Assembly: GCA_025363755.1 (NCBI GenBank) | Contig: JANYLQ010000016.1 | Location: 1 to 64,000, forward strand | Direction: 5' to 3' | Length of the DNA stretch: 64,000 nt | DNA from: Hyphomicrobiales bacterium | GTDB taxonomy: Bacteria > Pseudomonadota > Alphaproteobacteria > Rhizobiales > Aestuariivirgaceae | Part shown: positions 8,919-18,845 of the stretch, one piece after another | Layout: every line of letters begins with the position of its first letter | Numbering within the stretch: position 1 is the stretch's first letter | Notes under the pieces: model-generated | The model's database searches: none | Seen by the model: only the letters and a program-made list of their open reading frames with translations | Told to the model about the DNA's origin: nothing | Program-made: the position numbers and the translations under genes

Positions 8919-10163
8919 ATGACATCAAAAACTAATCTCACCATCAATCCGCAACGTCTGTGGGACTCGCTTATGGAGACCGCTCAGATGGGCGCTACGC
9001 CCAAGGGTGGTATTAAGCGGCTGACGGTTTCAGATGAAGACAAGCGGGTGCGTGATTGGTTCAAGGCTGAGTGTGAAAAGCTTGGCTGTGTGGTTGAGGT
9101 TGATGAAGTTGGCAACATGTTTGCCACCCGCGCGGGCAAGCGCAAGGACTTGGCACCTATTGCTTTGGGATCACATCTTGATACTCAACCCACAGGTGGC
9201 AAGTTTGATGGTGTGCTGGGTGTGCTTGGTGCATTGGAGGCAATGCGCACTTTGGTTGATATGGGGTACGAGACCAACGCGCCGATTATGATCGTGAATT
9301 GGACGAATGAAGAAGGGTCGCGTTTTGCGCCGGCCATGTTGTGTTCTGGTGTTTATGCAGGCGTGTTTACGCCGGAATATGCCTATTCGCGCGAAGACCG
9401 CCAAGGTATTAAGCTCGGCGATGAGTTAAAGCACATTGGCTATAAGGGGACGCATAAAGCAGGCGCGATAAAATTCTCTTCAATGTTTGAACTCCATATT
9501 GAGCAGGGGCCAATTCTTGAGGCGGAGTCAAAGATGATCGGCGTCGTTACGGGCGTTCAAGGCATGCGCTGGTATGAGGTGACAGTGACGGGCCAAGAGA
9601 GCCATACCGGTGCAACACCTATGGGTCTTCGCAAAAATGCCTTGCTTGCAGCAGCGCGTATGATTGATGCGATCAATGATGTGGGCACATCACATTTGCC
9701 TGGTGTTGCATCAGTGGGTTTGATCGAGAACAGGCCAAACAGCCGCAACGTGGTTCCAGGCGAGGTGTTTTTCACTGTTGATCTGCGTCATCCCGATGAG
9801 AAGATACTCGATCGGATGGAATCCTCTTTCCGCGCGATGCTTCCAAAGATTGCAGGTTCACTCAAAGTGACATACGACGAAAAATGTATTTGGAAATCGC
9901 CTGCCGTGAAATTTGCACCGGAGCTGATTGAGTGTGTGCGCACAGGTGCAAAGCAAGCAGGCTTTACCTCGCGCGAAATGGCTTCAGGTGCAGGCCATGA
10001 TGCAGCTTATATTGCGCGGGTGGCGCCAACCACCATGATCTTCGTTCCATGCCTTGGCGGCATTTCGCATAATGAGGCGGAATCTACAACGTTGGAAGAA
10101 TGTGGTGCTGGTGCGCAAGTGCTGCTCAATGCCGTGTTGGCGCACGATGCGACTTATGCATGA
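8919..10163 (+). CDS. Zn-dependent M20 hydrolase (beta-ureidopropionase / N-carbamoyl-L-amino acid hydrolase / allantoate amidohydrolase type)
   Basis: GSHLDTQPTGGKFDGVLGVLGALEA, NEEGSRFAP, GAGHDAAYIA motifs. Confidence 0.92.
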   Translation: MTSKTNLTINPQRLWDSLMETAQMGATPKGGIKRLTVSDEDKRVRDWFKAECEKLGCVVEVDEVGNMFATRAGKRKDLAPIALGSHLDTQPTGGKFDGVLGVLGALEAMRTLVDMGYETNAPIMIVNWTNEEGSRFAPAMLCSGVYAGVFTPEYAYSREDRQGIKLGDELKHIGYKGTHKAGAIKFSSMFELHIEQGPILEAESKMIGVVTGVQGMRWYEVTVTGQESHTGATPMGLRKNALLAAARMIDAINDVGTSHLPGVASVGLIENRPNSRNVVPGEVFFTVDLRHPDEKILDRMESSFRAMLPKIAGSLKVTYDEKCIWKSPAVKFAPELIECVRTGAKQAGFTSREMASGAGHDAAYIARVAPTTMIFVPCLGGISHNEAESTTLEECGAGAQVLLNAVLAHDATYA

Positions 10164-11638
10164 GGAATGATATTGCTGCGAGGGCAAAAGAAATTGCGCT
10201 TGAGCTAACATCTTGGCCGTCGGTAACAGGCTCGATAGATGAGGCTAATTACGCTGAGCGATTAGCTTCTTTTCTTGAGCATTTCGACAAGGTTTGGACC
10301 TTGCCTATAGAGAATGATCCCACTGGTCGCAGCAATGTCTTTGCTTTGAAGCAGGGGCGATCAAACAAGACTATCGTTTTGACCGGGCATTTTGATGTGG
10401 TGTCAATTGAAGATTTTGGTTCGTTGCAAGATTTGGCTTTTCAATCCGAAAAATTAAAAACAGAAATCGTTGTGAAATTGAAAGCGACCGGCGAAAACCC
10501 TGCGGCATTAGCCGACTTTCAAAGTGGTAATTTTTTACCGGGTCGTGGGCTACTCGATATGAAAGCGGGGCTGGCTGCTGGAATTGCTGCGATGGAATTT
10601 TATAAAGGCGAACTATCAATTCTATTTCTCGCAGTGAGCGACGAAGAGGAACGTTCAGCGGGGGCAAGGTCTGCTGCGCCATTGCTTAGGAAGATTGCTG
10701 ATGACAACGTGCTGGATATAGAGTTGGTCATCAATCTCGATGCGATCTCGGATCAAGGTGATGGTTCGGTCGGTCGTGTGATTACCTATGGTTCCATCGG
10801 CAAACAACTGATTACTGCTTTCGTACACGGCAAACAGACTCATGCCGGCTATCCGCAAGACGGCGTGAATGCTGCATACGTGGCGGCTGAATTAGTAACG
10901 GAATTTGAGCTTGCCTCAGATTTGTCGGAGACGACGGATGGAGAAATCGCCGCTCCGCCGACAGCACTTTATGCAAAGGATTTGAAACAGCACTATAATG
11001 TTACGACGCCTGCGCAGGCTTTTGTCTATTGGAACACGATGCAACATAAGCGTTCGCCTGCTCAGGTTTTTGAATTGGTGATGGCCCATGCACAAAAGGC
11101 TGTGGATCGTGCGCATAAGCGAACCGGTCATGAAATTGATTTGATCAGCTACGCCGAGTTGGAAAAACGTGCAGGCCAAAAAGCTGCAAAGCAAGTTGCA
11201 TCGCTCAACCTTCCTGAGCAGTCGCGATTGGCGACTGCCGAGATGGTTGCTGCTGCTAATCTCACTAAGCCAACAGTCATCATGGGATTTGGCTCTATTC
11301 CATATCCAGCGGTTTTGATGAGTGATCACAAACTGCGCGGCGCTATTGAAAATGCAGTGAGGCCATTTGCTATTGGTTCGGTGAATTACTTTGCTGGCAT
11401 TTCGGATATGAGTTTCTTTGGCGAAGCGTCGGGCGATCTTTCTATTGTGGCTGCGAACACGCCAATCTGGGATACGGGCTTTATGATGCCGGAAGCCGCA
11501 GGTTACCCTTGCATCAATCTCGGGCCATGGGGCAGAGACTATCATCAATGGTTAGAGCGGTTGCATGCGCCATATGCTTTTGAGGTTCTGCCGCTTGCTT
11601 TGCTGGCGGTGATTGATGCTGTGGCGGCCTTGAGCTAA
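10160..11638 (+). CDS. M20 family metallopeptidase, RocB-like
   Basis: LTGHFDVVSIEDFG, LLDMKAGLAAGIAAMEFY, DEEERSAGARSA; ATG overlaps the upstream stop. Confidence 0.82.
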   Translation: MRNDIAARAKEIALELTSWPSVTGSIDEANYAERLASFLEHFDKVWTLPIENDPTGRSNVFALKQGRSNKTIVLTGHFDVVSIEDFGSLQDLAFQSEKLKTEIVVKLKATGENPAALADFQSGNFLPGRGLLDMKAGLAAGIAAMEFYKGELSILFLAVSDEEERSAGARSAAPLLRKIADDNVLDIELVINLDAISDQGDGSVGRVITYGSIGKQLITAFVHGKQTHAGYPQDGVNAAYVAAELVTEFELASDLSETTDGEIAAPPTALYAKDLKQHYNVTTPAQAFVYWNTMQHKRSPAQVFELVMAHAQKAVDRAHKRTGHEIDLISYAELEKRAGQKAAKQVASLNLPEQSRLATAEMVAAANLTKPTVIMGFGSIPYPAVLMSDHKLRGAIENAVRPFAIGSVNYFAGISDMSFFGEASGDLSIVAANTPIWDTGFMMPEAAGYPCINLGPWGRDYHQWLERLHAPYAFEVLPLALLAVIDAVAALS

Positions 11639-11665
11639 GAGCGCAAAAACAAACAGGAGAAGAAC

Positions 11666-12016
11666 ATGACGATTAAGCGAATTGGTATGGGCAAGCGCAT
11701 GAGTGCTTGTGTGGTTTATGGCGGCGTGGCGCGCCTTGCTGGCTTTGTGGCTGAGGCTGCTGTGGGCAAATCTGTGAAGGAACAGACGGCTGATATTTTG
11801 GCGCAGATTGATGCGACACTGAAAGAAGCTGGCACCGATAAAACCAAGTTGCTGAAAGCCAATATCTGGCTGACTGATATCGGCACGTTCGGCCAAATGA
11901 ATGAAGCTTGGGACGCTTGGGTCTCGCAAGGCCACACGCCAGCGCGCGCAACTGTTGAGTCAAAACTCGCAGCGCCAGGACTAGACGTTGAAATTATGGT
12001 TGAGGCTGCAATCTAA
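11666..12016 (+). CDS. RidA family protein
   Basis: Short YjgF/RidA-type protein: GSVKEQTADILAQIDATLKEAGTDKTKLLKANIWLTDI, ARATVESKLAAPGLDVEI. Confidence 0.88.
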   Translation: MTIKRIGMGKRMSACVVYGGVARLAGFVAEAAVGKSVKEQTADILAQIDATLKEAGTDKTKLLKANIWLTDIGTFGQMNEAWDAWVSQGHTPARATVESKLAAPGLDVEIMVEAAI

Positions 12017-12039
12017 GACTGCCTCATAAAAGTCACATT

Positions 12040-12073
12040 CCCCTCTATGGTGCACCGCAACATAGAGGGGTTT
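12040..12073 (+). terminator. Hairpin with short T-run between ridA-like and rlpA-like genes
   Basis: CCCCTCTATG ... CATAGAGGGG TTT. Confidence 0.6.
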
Positions 12074-12077
12074 ATTG

Positions 12078-12413
12078 ATGAAGTTAGTTTTACCAGCCAT
12101 TTTGGCACTCGGTCTATTTGCTGCGCCTGTTCATGCTGCAACAGGTTGGGCATCATTTTATAAGTCGGGTCGCCTCACTGCCAATGGCGAACATTTCAAG
12201 CCAATGGGCATGACTTGCGCACATCGCAAACTGGCATTCGGCACAAAATTGAAAGTGACGAATTTGCGCAATGGCCGTTCGGTGATTGTGCGGGTCAATG
12301 ATCGCGGGCCATTTATTCGCGGGCGCATTCTGGATTTGAGTTTGGGTGCGGCTAAACTGATTGGTCTCACGGCTTCAGGCGTAGGCAAGATCAGTTTCAC
12401 AATCATCAGCTAA
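12078..12413 (+). CDS. rlpA: Septal ring lytic transglycosylase RlpA-like protein
   Basis: GWASFYKSGRLTANGEHF ... VRVNDRGPFIRGRILDLSLGAAKLIGL (DPBB domain). Confidence 0.9.
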   Translation: MKLVLPAILALGLFAAPVHAATGWASFYKSGRLTANGEHFKPMGMTCAHRKLAFGTKLKVTNLRNGRSVIVRVNDRGPFIRGRILDLSLGAAKLIGLTASGVGKISFTIIS

Positions 12414-12430
12414 TCGTTGGTCCATTTTTT

Positions 12431-12461
12431 AAAAGCGCTGGAGTTGCTCTGGCGCTTTTTT
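12431..12461 (+). terminator. Rho-independent terminator
   Basis: AAAAGCGC...GCGCTTTTTT after the rlpA-like stop. Confidence 0.7.
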
Positions 12462-12492
12462 ATTGGCACAGTCCTAATCAGGGAGTGGCAAA

Positions 12493-13521
12493 ATGAAAAT
12501 CACCTACAGCGATGAACACCGTCAACATTTTGCACAAGGCGAAATTTATGGTGGTGAATTTGTAACGCCGTTCGAGAGGCCATCGCGCATTGAATATGTT
12601 TTGCGCGAACTGAAACGCCGCAAGATGAATGAATTTGTGGCCCCCGATAAATTGGACATGAGGCCGGTTCGTAAAGTTCACGACAAAGGCTTTCTGGAAT
12701 TTCTTGAAGGCGCTTGGGATGAATGGATCAGCCATGGTTTTCGCGGCGAAGTTTTGCCCACTGTGTTTCCGGTGCCCGGACTTTTCAAAAAGAAACCACG
12801 CTTTATTGATGGCAAGATTGGATATTACGCGATCAGCACTGAAACCGCGATTACGGCGGGAACTTGGGTTGCTGCTAAATCATCGGCAGCCGTTGCGTTA
12901 GAAGCACAGAAGATTGTTTCATTGGGCGAACGTGCAGCCTTTGCGCTGTGTCGCCCGCCCGGTCACCATGCGCATCATAATGCCTATGGAGGCTATTGTT
13001 TTTTGAATAATGCCGCCATCGCTGCGCAAGGTTTTTTGGATTCAGGGGCAACTCGCGTGGCCATTCTTGATGTAGACTTTCATCACGGCAATGGAACACA
13101 AGATATTTTTTATGACCGTGATGATGTTTTGTTCTGTTCATTGCACGGCGCACCCGAAGATGCCTTCCCGCATTTTTCCGGGTATAGAGATGAGAAGGGT
13201 AGGGCCAAAGGGGAAGGGTTCAATTTCAACTACCCCATGCCGCCGGGCACAAACTATGACGTGTGGAGTGCCGCGCTCGAAAACGCATTGCGTAAAATAA
13301 AATTGTTTAAACCAGATGCTCTGGTTGTTTCATTGGGCGTTGATACCTTCGAAGATGATCCAATTTCATTTTTCAAACTTACCTCACAAGATTTCAAAAC
13401 CTATGGCGCTGCCATTGCCAAAATGAAGTTGGCGACGCTGTTTGTGATGGAAGGGGGCTATGCGATAGAAGCCATCGGCATCAACACAGTCAATGTTTTA
13501 GAAGGATTTGAAGATGCGTAA
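12493..13521 (+). CDS. Histone deacetylase family protein, acetylpolyamine amidohydrolase-like
   Basis: RPPGHHAHHNAYGGYCFLNNAAIAA, DVDFHHGNGTQDIFY, GVDTFEDDP motifs. Confidence 0.92.
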   Translation: MKITYSDEHRQHFAQGEIYGGEFVTPFERPSRIEYVLRELKRRKMNEFVAPDKLDMRPVRKVHDKGFLEFLEGAWDEWISHGFRGEVLPTVFPVPGLFKKKPRFIDGKIGYYAISTETAITAGTWVAAKSSAAVALEAQKIVSLGERAAFALCRPPGHHAHHNAYGGYCFLNNAAIAAQGFLDSGATRVAILDVDFHHGNGTQDIFYDRDDVLFCSLHGAPEDAFPHFSGYRDEKGRAKGEGFNFNYPMPPGTNYDVWSAALENALRKIKLFKPDALVVSLGVDTFEDDPISFFKLTSQDFKTYGAAIAKMKLATLFVMEGGYAIEAIGINTVNVLEGFEDA

Positions 13522-14401
13522 TGTTAAGGTGGCCATCACCCAAATGGCCTCTCACAATGATTGGGTGAAAAATTGCGATAAGGGCGAAGCACTGGTTCGT
13601 GAGGCGGCGGCAAAAGGTGCCAAACTTATTTTATTGCAAGAACTTTTTGATGCTGATTATTTTTGCATCGAGCAGCACCCAAAATTTTTGAAGCAAGCCG
13701 TCGAACTTGATAGGCATCCAACCGTGAAACGCTTTTCTGCTTTAGCAAAAGAGCTTGGCGTTGTGCTACCGGTCAGCGTTTTTGAACGCGCAGGTCAGGC
13801 GCATTACAACACAACAGTGATTGTCGATGCTGATGGAACCGAGCTGGGTATTTACCGCAAGAGCCACATTCCAGATGGGCGCGGCTATCAAGAGAAATTT
13901 TATTTTTCACCTGGTGATACGGGTTTTAAAGTCTGGGACACTGCAGTGGGTCGCATTGGTCTTGGCATTTGTTGGGACCAATGGTTTCCCGAATGCGCGC
14001 GCGCCATGGCTTTGATGGGTGCGGAGATTTTGCTTTACCCCACTGCCATAGGATCAGAGCCACCAAATCCAAACTATGATTCAAGCGCACATTGGCAAAA
14101 TACCATGCGTGGTCATGCAGCTGCCAACATCATGCCATTGATGGCCTCTAACCGTGTCGGCAAAGAAACCGCACCCGATGGGCGCAGCGATGTATTTTAT
14201 GGGCGTTCGTTCATTGCCGATTATCAAGGCGAGAAAGTTCAGGAAATGAACCGCACGGAAGAGGGTGTTCGCGTGGCTGAATTTGATTTTGACGCAATGG
14301 GGGAACTTCGGCGCAGCTGGGGCGTTTTCAGAGACAGGCGTCCTGAACTCTATGGTGCGCTTATGACAATGGACGGAAAAACGAAGGTGCCTGCCTCATA
14401 G
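13514..14401 (+). CDS. aguB: N-carbamoylputrescine amidase
   Basis: Nitrilase superfamily: LLQELFDADYFC, YRKSHIPDGRGYQEKFYFSPGDTGFKVW, GLGICWDQWFPECARAMALMGAEILLYPTAIGSEP. Confidence 0.9.
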   Translation: MRNVKVAITQMASHNDWVKNCDKGEALVREAAAKGAKLILLQELFDADYFCIEQHPKFLKQAVELDRHPTVKRFSALAKELGVVLPVSVFERAGQAHYNTTVIVDADGTELGIYRKSHIPDGRGYQEKFYFSPGDTGFKVWDTAVGRIGLGICWDQWFPECARAMALMGAEILLYPTAIGSEPPNPNYDSSAHWQNTMRGHAAANIMPLMASNRVGKETAPDGRSDVFYGRSFIADYQGEKVQEMNRTEEGVRVAEFDFDAMGELRRSWGVFRDRRPELYGALMTMDGKTKVPAS

Positions 14402-14470
14402 GCATCATAATTGCATCTTTGTTTGGTCAATTTTTGCTGTGATCATTATTCATCTCGACAGGTGTTTGAA

Positions 14471-15013
14471 ATGAAAAAAATTATTGTTCCAAGTCTATTG
14501 GCTTCTTTGTTGTTTATTGCACCGGCGCTTGCCAATGAAAAAAATGGCAATAATGATTGCAATCAGGCGATAAGAACCGGCAATTGCCTTAATGCTGCGC
14601 CCGGTCAGGGGGCTACTCCGCCGGTCGGCTTGCCTTATCCGCCACCTCCAATAGGTTTTCCCCATCCGCCGCGCCCACCCGGCCCTCCGCCCGTTGATTA
14701 TGGTGGCGGTTATCGACATGGTTGGCACCACGGCAACCAAGGTGGTGTCTACTTTAACTTTCAGACCAGTCCTTACAATGATTATTATGATGATAATTAC
14801 AACAATAACTATGATGATAATTATAACGACAGTTATGTTGATCGCTGCACATCGATTGGGCAATCCTTACGCCATTCGGGTTTTCGGCGTGTGACGGCCA
14901 TTGGATGTGGCGGGCGCAACTACATATATACGGCATTCCGGGACGGCGAACGTTTGCGGATTACCGTCAGCCGCAACAGCGGTCGAATTTTAAAGATCAG
15001 ACCGATTGATTGA
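14471..15013 (+). CDS. Secreted low-complexity protein (Pro-rich then Asp/Asn/Tyr-rich) with a C-terminal folded-looking region
   Basis: Signal peptide; PPPPIGFPHPPRPPGPPP and YNDYYDDNYNNNYDDNYNDSY; ATG at 14471. Confidence 0.65.
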   Translation: MKKIIVPSLLASLLFIAPALANEKNGNNDCNQAIRTGNCLNAAPGQGATPPVGLPYPPPPIGFPHPPRPPGPPPVDYGGGYRHGWHHGNQGGVYFNFQTSPYNDYYDDNYNNNYDDNYNDSYVDRCTSIGQSLRHSGFRRVTAIGCGGRNYIYTAFRDGERLRITVSRNSGRILKIRPID

Positions 15014-15041
15014 TTGAACTTGTTCGCGGTTGAAAGATTTG

Positions 15042-15073
15042 AAGCGCTGTGGACTTGGCTCACAGCGTTTTTC
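15042..15073 (+). terminator. Rho-independent terminator
   Basis: CGCTGTG...CACAGCG followed by TTTTT. Confidence 0.65.
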
Positions 15074-15149
15074 GCTATTGGGCATTGGTCTGGCCTAAAG
15101 GGTTAGCTATAGATGGTGCCCAGACAAACCAACAGACGGATCAAATCTC

Positions 15150-15893
15150 ATGAGCGGCAGACTTCAGGGCAAGACAGCTTTAATCACTTCAGCTGCACAA
15201 GGCATCGGGCGGGCAACAGCCATTGCGATGGCCAAAGAAGGGGCAAAAGTTTGGGCAACAGACATCAATGCCGAGTTGCTCAAAACTTTGCCAGCTGAAC
15301 ACGACGGCATTGAAGTTATGACACTGGATGTTTTGAAGGCTGAGGCAATTGCGGAAGCGGCTTCAAAGATAGTTACGCCAGATATTCTTTTTAACTGCTC
15401 TGGCTTTGTGCATCACGGCACGATCATGGACTGCGAAGAAAAGGATTGGGATTTTTCATTCGATCTCAATGTGAAATCGCATTACCGGATGATCCGCGCC
15501 TTTATGCCGGGTTGGCTAGCAGGTGGCTCAGGATGCATCGTCAACATGGCTTCGGTTGCTTCCTCAATCAAAGGTGTTCCAAATCGTTTGGTTTATGGAG
15601 CAAGTAAAGCAGCTGTCATCGGTTTAACCAAAGCTTTGGCCGCCGATTACACGTCCAAAGGAATTCGTGTGAACGCCATTTGCCCAGGCACGGTGGAAAC
15701 GCCTTCGCTTTATGAGCGCATGAAAGCGCAAGGCGATTTTGAAAAAGCCAAGGCCTCGTTTATCGCCCGGCAGCCCATGGGCCGTTTGGCCCAAGCTGAT
15801 GAAATTGCGGGCTTGGTGGTGTATTTGTCATCAGATGAGGCTGCTTTCATTACAGGACAGACATTTACCATTGATGGTGGCATGTCAGTTTAA
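15150..15893 (+). CDS. SDR family oxidoreductase (DHRS6/BDH2-like)
   Basis: TALITSAAQGIGRATA, YGASKAAVIGLTKALA, NAICPGTVETPS, TIDGGMSV. Confidence 0.92.
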   Translation: MSGRLQGKTALITSAAQGIGRATAIAMAKEGAKVWATDINAELLKTLPAEHDGIEVMTLDVLKAEAIAEAASKIVTPDILFNCSGFVHHGTIMDCEEKDWDFSFDLNVKSHYRMIRAFMPGWLAGGSGCIVNMASVASSIKGVPNRLVYGASKAAVIGLTKALAADYTSKGIRVNAICPGTVETPSLYERMKAQGDFEKAKASFIARQPMGRLAQADEIAGLVVYLSSDEAAFITGQTFTIDGGMSV

Positions 15894-15979
15894 CACATAA
15901 AATTGTTATAATGCCCCTTGGCAGAAGGTGATCTAGCGCTCTAGGATGGGTCAAGTGGGGAAATGCCGGAGAGCAAAGA

Positions 15980-17076
15980 TTGAGTAATTCTAAAGTCGCC
16001 GTCGATGTGCGTGGCGCAAGCCGCGTATTTAAAGCGCCAGGGCAAGAACCAGTTGCCGCCTTGGATAATGTTTCAGTCTCGATCAAAGAGAATGAGTTTT
16101 TTACACTTCTAGGTCCATCAGGTTGCGGCAAGACACGCTGCTGCGCTTGATCGCCGGATTTGATTTTCCAACTGACGGACAGATTATGCTTTACGGCGAA
16201 GATATCGCCGTGCTGCCGCCTTACAAGCGCCCCGTGAACACGGTGTTCCAAAGTTATGCACTTTTTCCGCATATGACGGTCGCTCAAAATATCGGCTTTG
16301 GTTTGGAAATGCAGGGCAAACCAAAAGCTGAAATAGATGCGCGTGTGGCTGAGATGTTGAAGCTTGTACGCATGGAGCCAATGAAAGACCGCAAGACCAG
16401 CCAGATTTCTGGTGGTCAACAACAGCGTGTTGCCTTGGCGCGTGCGCTGGCGCCAAAGCCCAAGGTTTTGCTGCTTGATGAGCCATTGTCGGCGCTCGAT
16501 TATAAACTGCGCAAAGATATGCAGATTGAGTTGAAGCGCCTGCAAACTGAAACCGGCATTACCTTTATTTTCGTGACGCATGATCAAGAAGAAGCCTTGA
16601 CCATGAGTGACCGTATTGCCGTTATGAGCAAGGGCAAGATTTTGCAGGTGGGAAGCCCCCACGATATTTATGACCGCCCTGCGGTGCGCTTTGTTGCTGA
16701 CTTTATTGGTGAAACAAATTTCTTGAGCGGTGCCGTGAAAAGCTCTGCGAAGGGTATTTCAAAAGTGAAGTTGGATTGCGGCCCTGAGATTGCAGCAACC
16801 GCCGATGATGGTTTGAAATCACAGGGTAAAGTGACGGTGGTCATCAGACCGGAACATTCAAACTTATGCGCTTTGAAACAGGGACATATTAAAGGTGTTC
16901 TCGAAAACGCTGTCTATTTCGGAACCGATACACATTATCATGTCAAGCTTGATGACGGCACTCATTTTATGGTGCGTCAGCAGAATGAAGGCGGCTCTGG
17001 TCAGAATGGCTTTAAAGTTGGCGCGGCTGTTGGCATCTCGATTGATGAAGGCACAGCACGGATATTGAGGGATTGA
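15980..17076 (+). pseudogene. potA: Spermidine/putrescine ABC transporter ATP-binding protein with a frameshift in Walker A
   Basis: From TTG at 15980 the frame reads ...[20 protein letters not shown] with stop at 16148-16150; the homologous sequence resumes in another frame as [12 protein letters not shown]... (ORF 16123-17076). One missing base near 16133-16136 explains both. Confidence 0.88.
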
Positions 17077-18008
17077 TGATGGATGCTCCTCTCTCGCCTG
17101 CCGCGTTAGTTGCAGCTGAAAATGATAAGGCCGTTTCGAGGCGTTCTAGGTTTTTGACTTTGCCAGCTTTGGCTATCGTTTTTGTGTTCGGCGTTTTGCC
17201 GTTGGTTTTGATTTGCATTTACTCATTTCTGAAGCCTTATCAAAATGGCGGGGTACTCTGGCAATTCTCGACTGACGCTTATCTGAACTTTCTATTTCAG
17301 CGCGATATTTTTGACGATACGCTGCAATTTGCGCCTGACTTTTTGATTATTTATGGTCGGTCAATTTGGTATGCTTTGTTTACAACGGTTGTGTGTTTGC
17401 TGCTTGGCTTTCCAACCGCTTATTTCATGGCCACGCGTCCGCCGGAACAGCGCAACTGGTGGGTATTGCTGATTACTATTCCGTTCTGGTCAAACCTGTT
17501 GGTGCGAACTGTGGCCATTATGTTCATCATCCGGGATGAAGGTTTGATCAATGATGCACTGATCTATTTCCACATCATCGATAAGCCGATTGTCATGCTC
17601 TACACTGATTTTGCCATTATTTTGGGACTTTTATACTCATTCCTGCCTTTCATGATTTTACCGCTCTATTCCAGTTTAGAAAAAATGGATTTCCGTTTGG
17701 TTGAAGCAGGCTATGATCTTTACGCTTCGCGCTGGCAGGTTCTAAAACGTATCATTATTCCACTCGCAAAGCCGGGCATAGTTGCCGGCAGTTTGCTGGT
17801 CTTTATTCCAGCGCTCGGTGCCTATGTTCCGCCGCTTATTCTGGGGGGTGGCAGGCATCTGATGATTGGTGATTTGATTGCACAGCAATTTGGCTCTGGC
17901 CGCAATTGGCCGTTGGGATCAGCACAGGCATTGATTTTAATGGCGGCCGTTTTGGTGGCGCTCTATTTCTATTCACGCAATGAAGCAGGGCCAGTGAAAC
18001 ATGGCTGA
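17076..18008 (+). CDS. potB: Polyamine ABC transporter permease (PotB-like)
   Basis: Multi-TM permease with EAGYDLYASRWQVLKRIIIPLAKPGI (EAA loop); follows the ATPase. Confidence 0.9.
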   Translation: MMDAPLSPAALVAAENDKAVSRRSRFLTLPALAIVFVFGVLPLVLICIYSFLKPYQNGGVLWQFSTDAYLNFLFQRDIFDDTLQFAPDFLIIYGRSIWYALFTTVVCLLLGFPTAYFMATRPPEQRNWWVLLITIPFWSNLLVRTVAIMFIIRDEGLINDALIYFHIIDKPIVMLYTDFAIILGLLYSFLPFMILPLYSSLEKMDFRLVEAGYDLYASRWQVLKRIIIPLAKPGIVAGSLLVFIPALGAYVPPLILGGGRHLMIGDLIAQQFGSGRNWPLGSAQALILMAAVLVALYFYSRNEAGPVKHG

Positions 18009-18816
18009 TCTTAGCAAAACACTAGACCTTAAAAGGCAGGCAGGCTTTGGCACTATTGCCATCATCTGTTTGATAATTCTTTATGCGCCGATTCTCGTAT
18101 TGATGTTATTTTCGTTTAACAGTGGCTCGCAGATTACGAAGTTTGAAGGTTTGGGATTGAGCTGGTATGCCACGGCGTTTCAAAACCAAGAATTTTATTC
18201 GGCGACCAAGAACACTCTCATTATTTCTTTTACGGCCACTATATTCTCGACAATTGCAGCCGTTTTGGCTGCCATTGGGACAACGCGGGTTAAACCTTGG
18301 CCTGGAATGTCATGGGCTTTTATGATCATCAATCTGCCATTGATGGTGCCTGAAATTATCACGGCTGTGGCAACTCTTTCATTCTTTGCCTTGATTGCGG
18401 GTGCCTTCGGCTTAAACTTCGGCATCGGCAACATCATTATCGCCCACACGGTGTTCTGTATTCCATTCGCTTATATGCCGATCAAAGCTCGCCTTGAAGA
18501 CATGGATCTGACTTTGGAAAATGCGGCTTCTGATCTTTATGCTACGCCTTGGCAAGCCTTTAAACGCATTACACTTCCGTTGTTAATGCCTGGCATTGCA
18601 TCGGGAACAGCGCTTGCCTTTATTGTGTCATTTGATGATTTTACAATCACGCAATTGGTGGCGGGGCCCGGTCAAACCACTCTGCCACTGTTTATCTGGA
18701 ACCAAATTCGCAGGCCGATGACGCCTGAGATAAATGCCATCTCGACCATTTTGTTGATGGTATCAATATTGTTTATTTCCGTTTCCTTCATCATTTCAAA
18801 GTCACGGAAATCATAA
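18001..18816 (+). CDS. potC: Polyamine ABC transporter permease (PotC-like)
   Basis: Multi-TM permease with ENAASDLYATPWQAFKRITLPLLMPGIASG and FDDFTITQLVAGPGQTTLP. Confidence 0.92.
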   Translation: MADLSKTLDLKRQAGFGTIAIICLIILYAPILVLMLFSFNSGSQITKFEGLGLSWYATAFQNQEFYSATKNTLIISFTATIFSTIAAVLAAIGTTRVKPWPGMSWAFMIINLPLMVPEIITAVATLSFFALIAGAFGLNFGIGNIIIAHTVFCIPFAYMPIKARLEDMDLTLENAASDLYATPWQAFKRITLPLLMPGIASGTALAFIVSFDDFTITQLVAGPGQTTLPLFIWNQIRRPMTPEINAISTILLMVSILFISVSFIISKSRKS

Positions 18817-18845
18817 TCTACAAGTTTAACCGAGGGAGAAAATCT

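Noticed and set aside
10916-11548. 210-aa minus-strand ORF opposite the RocB-like gene
   Set aside because: Fully antisense to a convincing M20 peptidase; no recognisable motifs.
16121-16150. Programmed ribosomal frameshift in potA
   Set aside because: No slippery heptamer or downstream stem-loop evident; a simple indel or sequencing error is more likely.
15865-16662. 265-aa minus-strand ORF opposite the SDR gene and potA
   Set aside because: Antisense to strongly conserved coding sequence; translation is low-complexity and family-less; typical shadow ORF.
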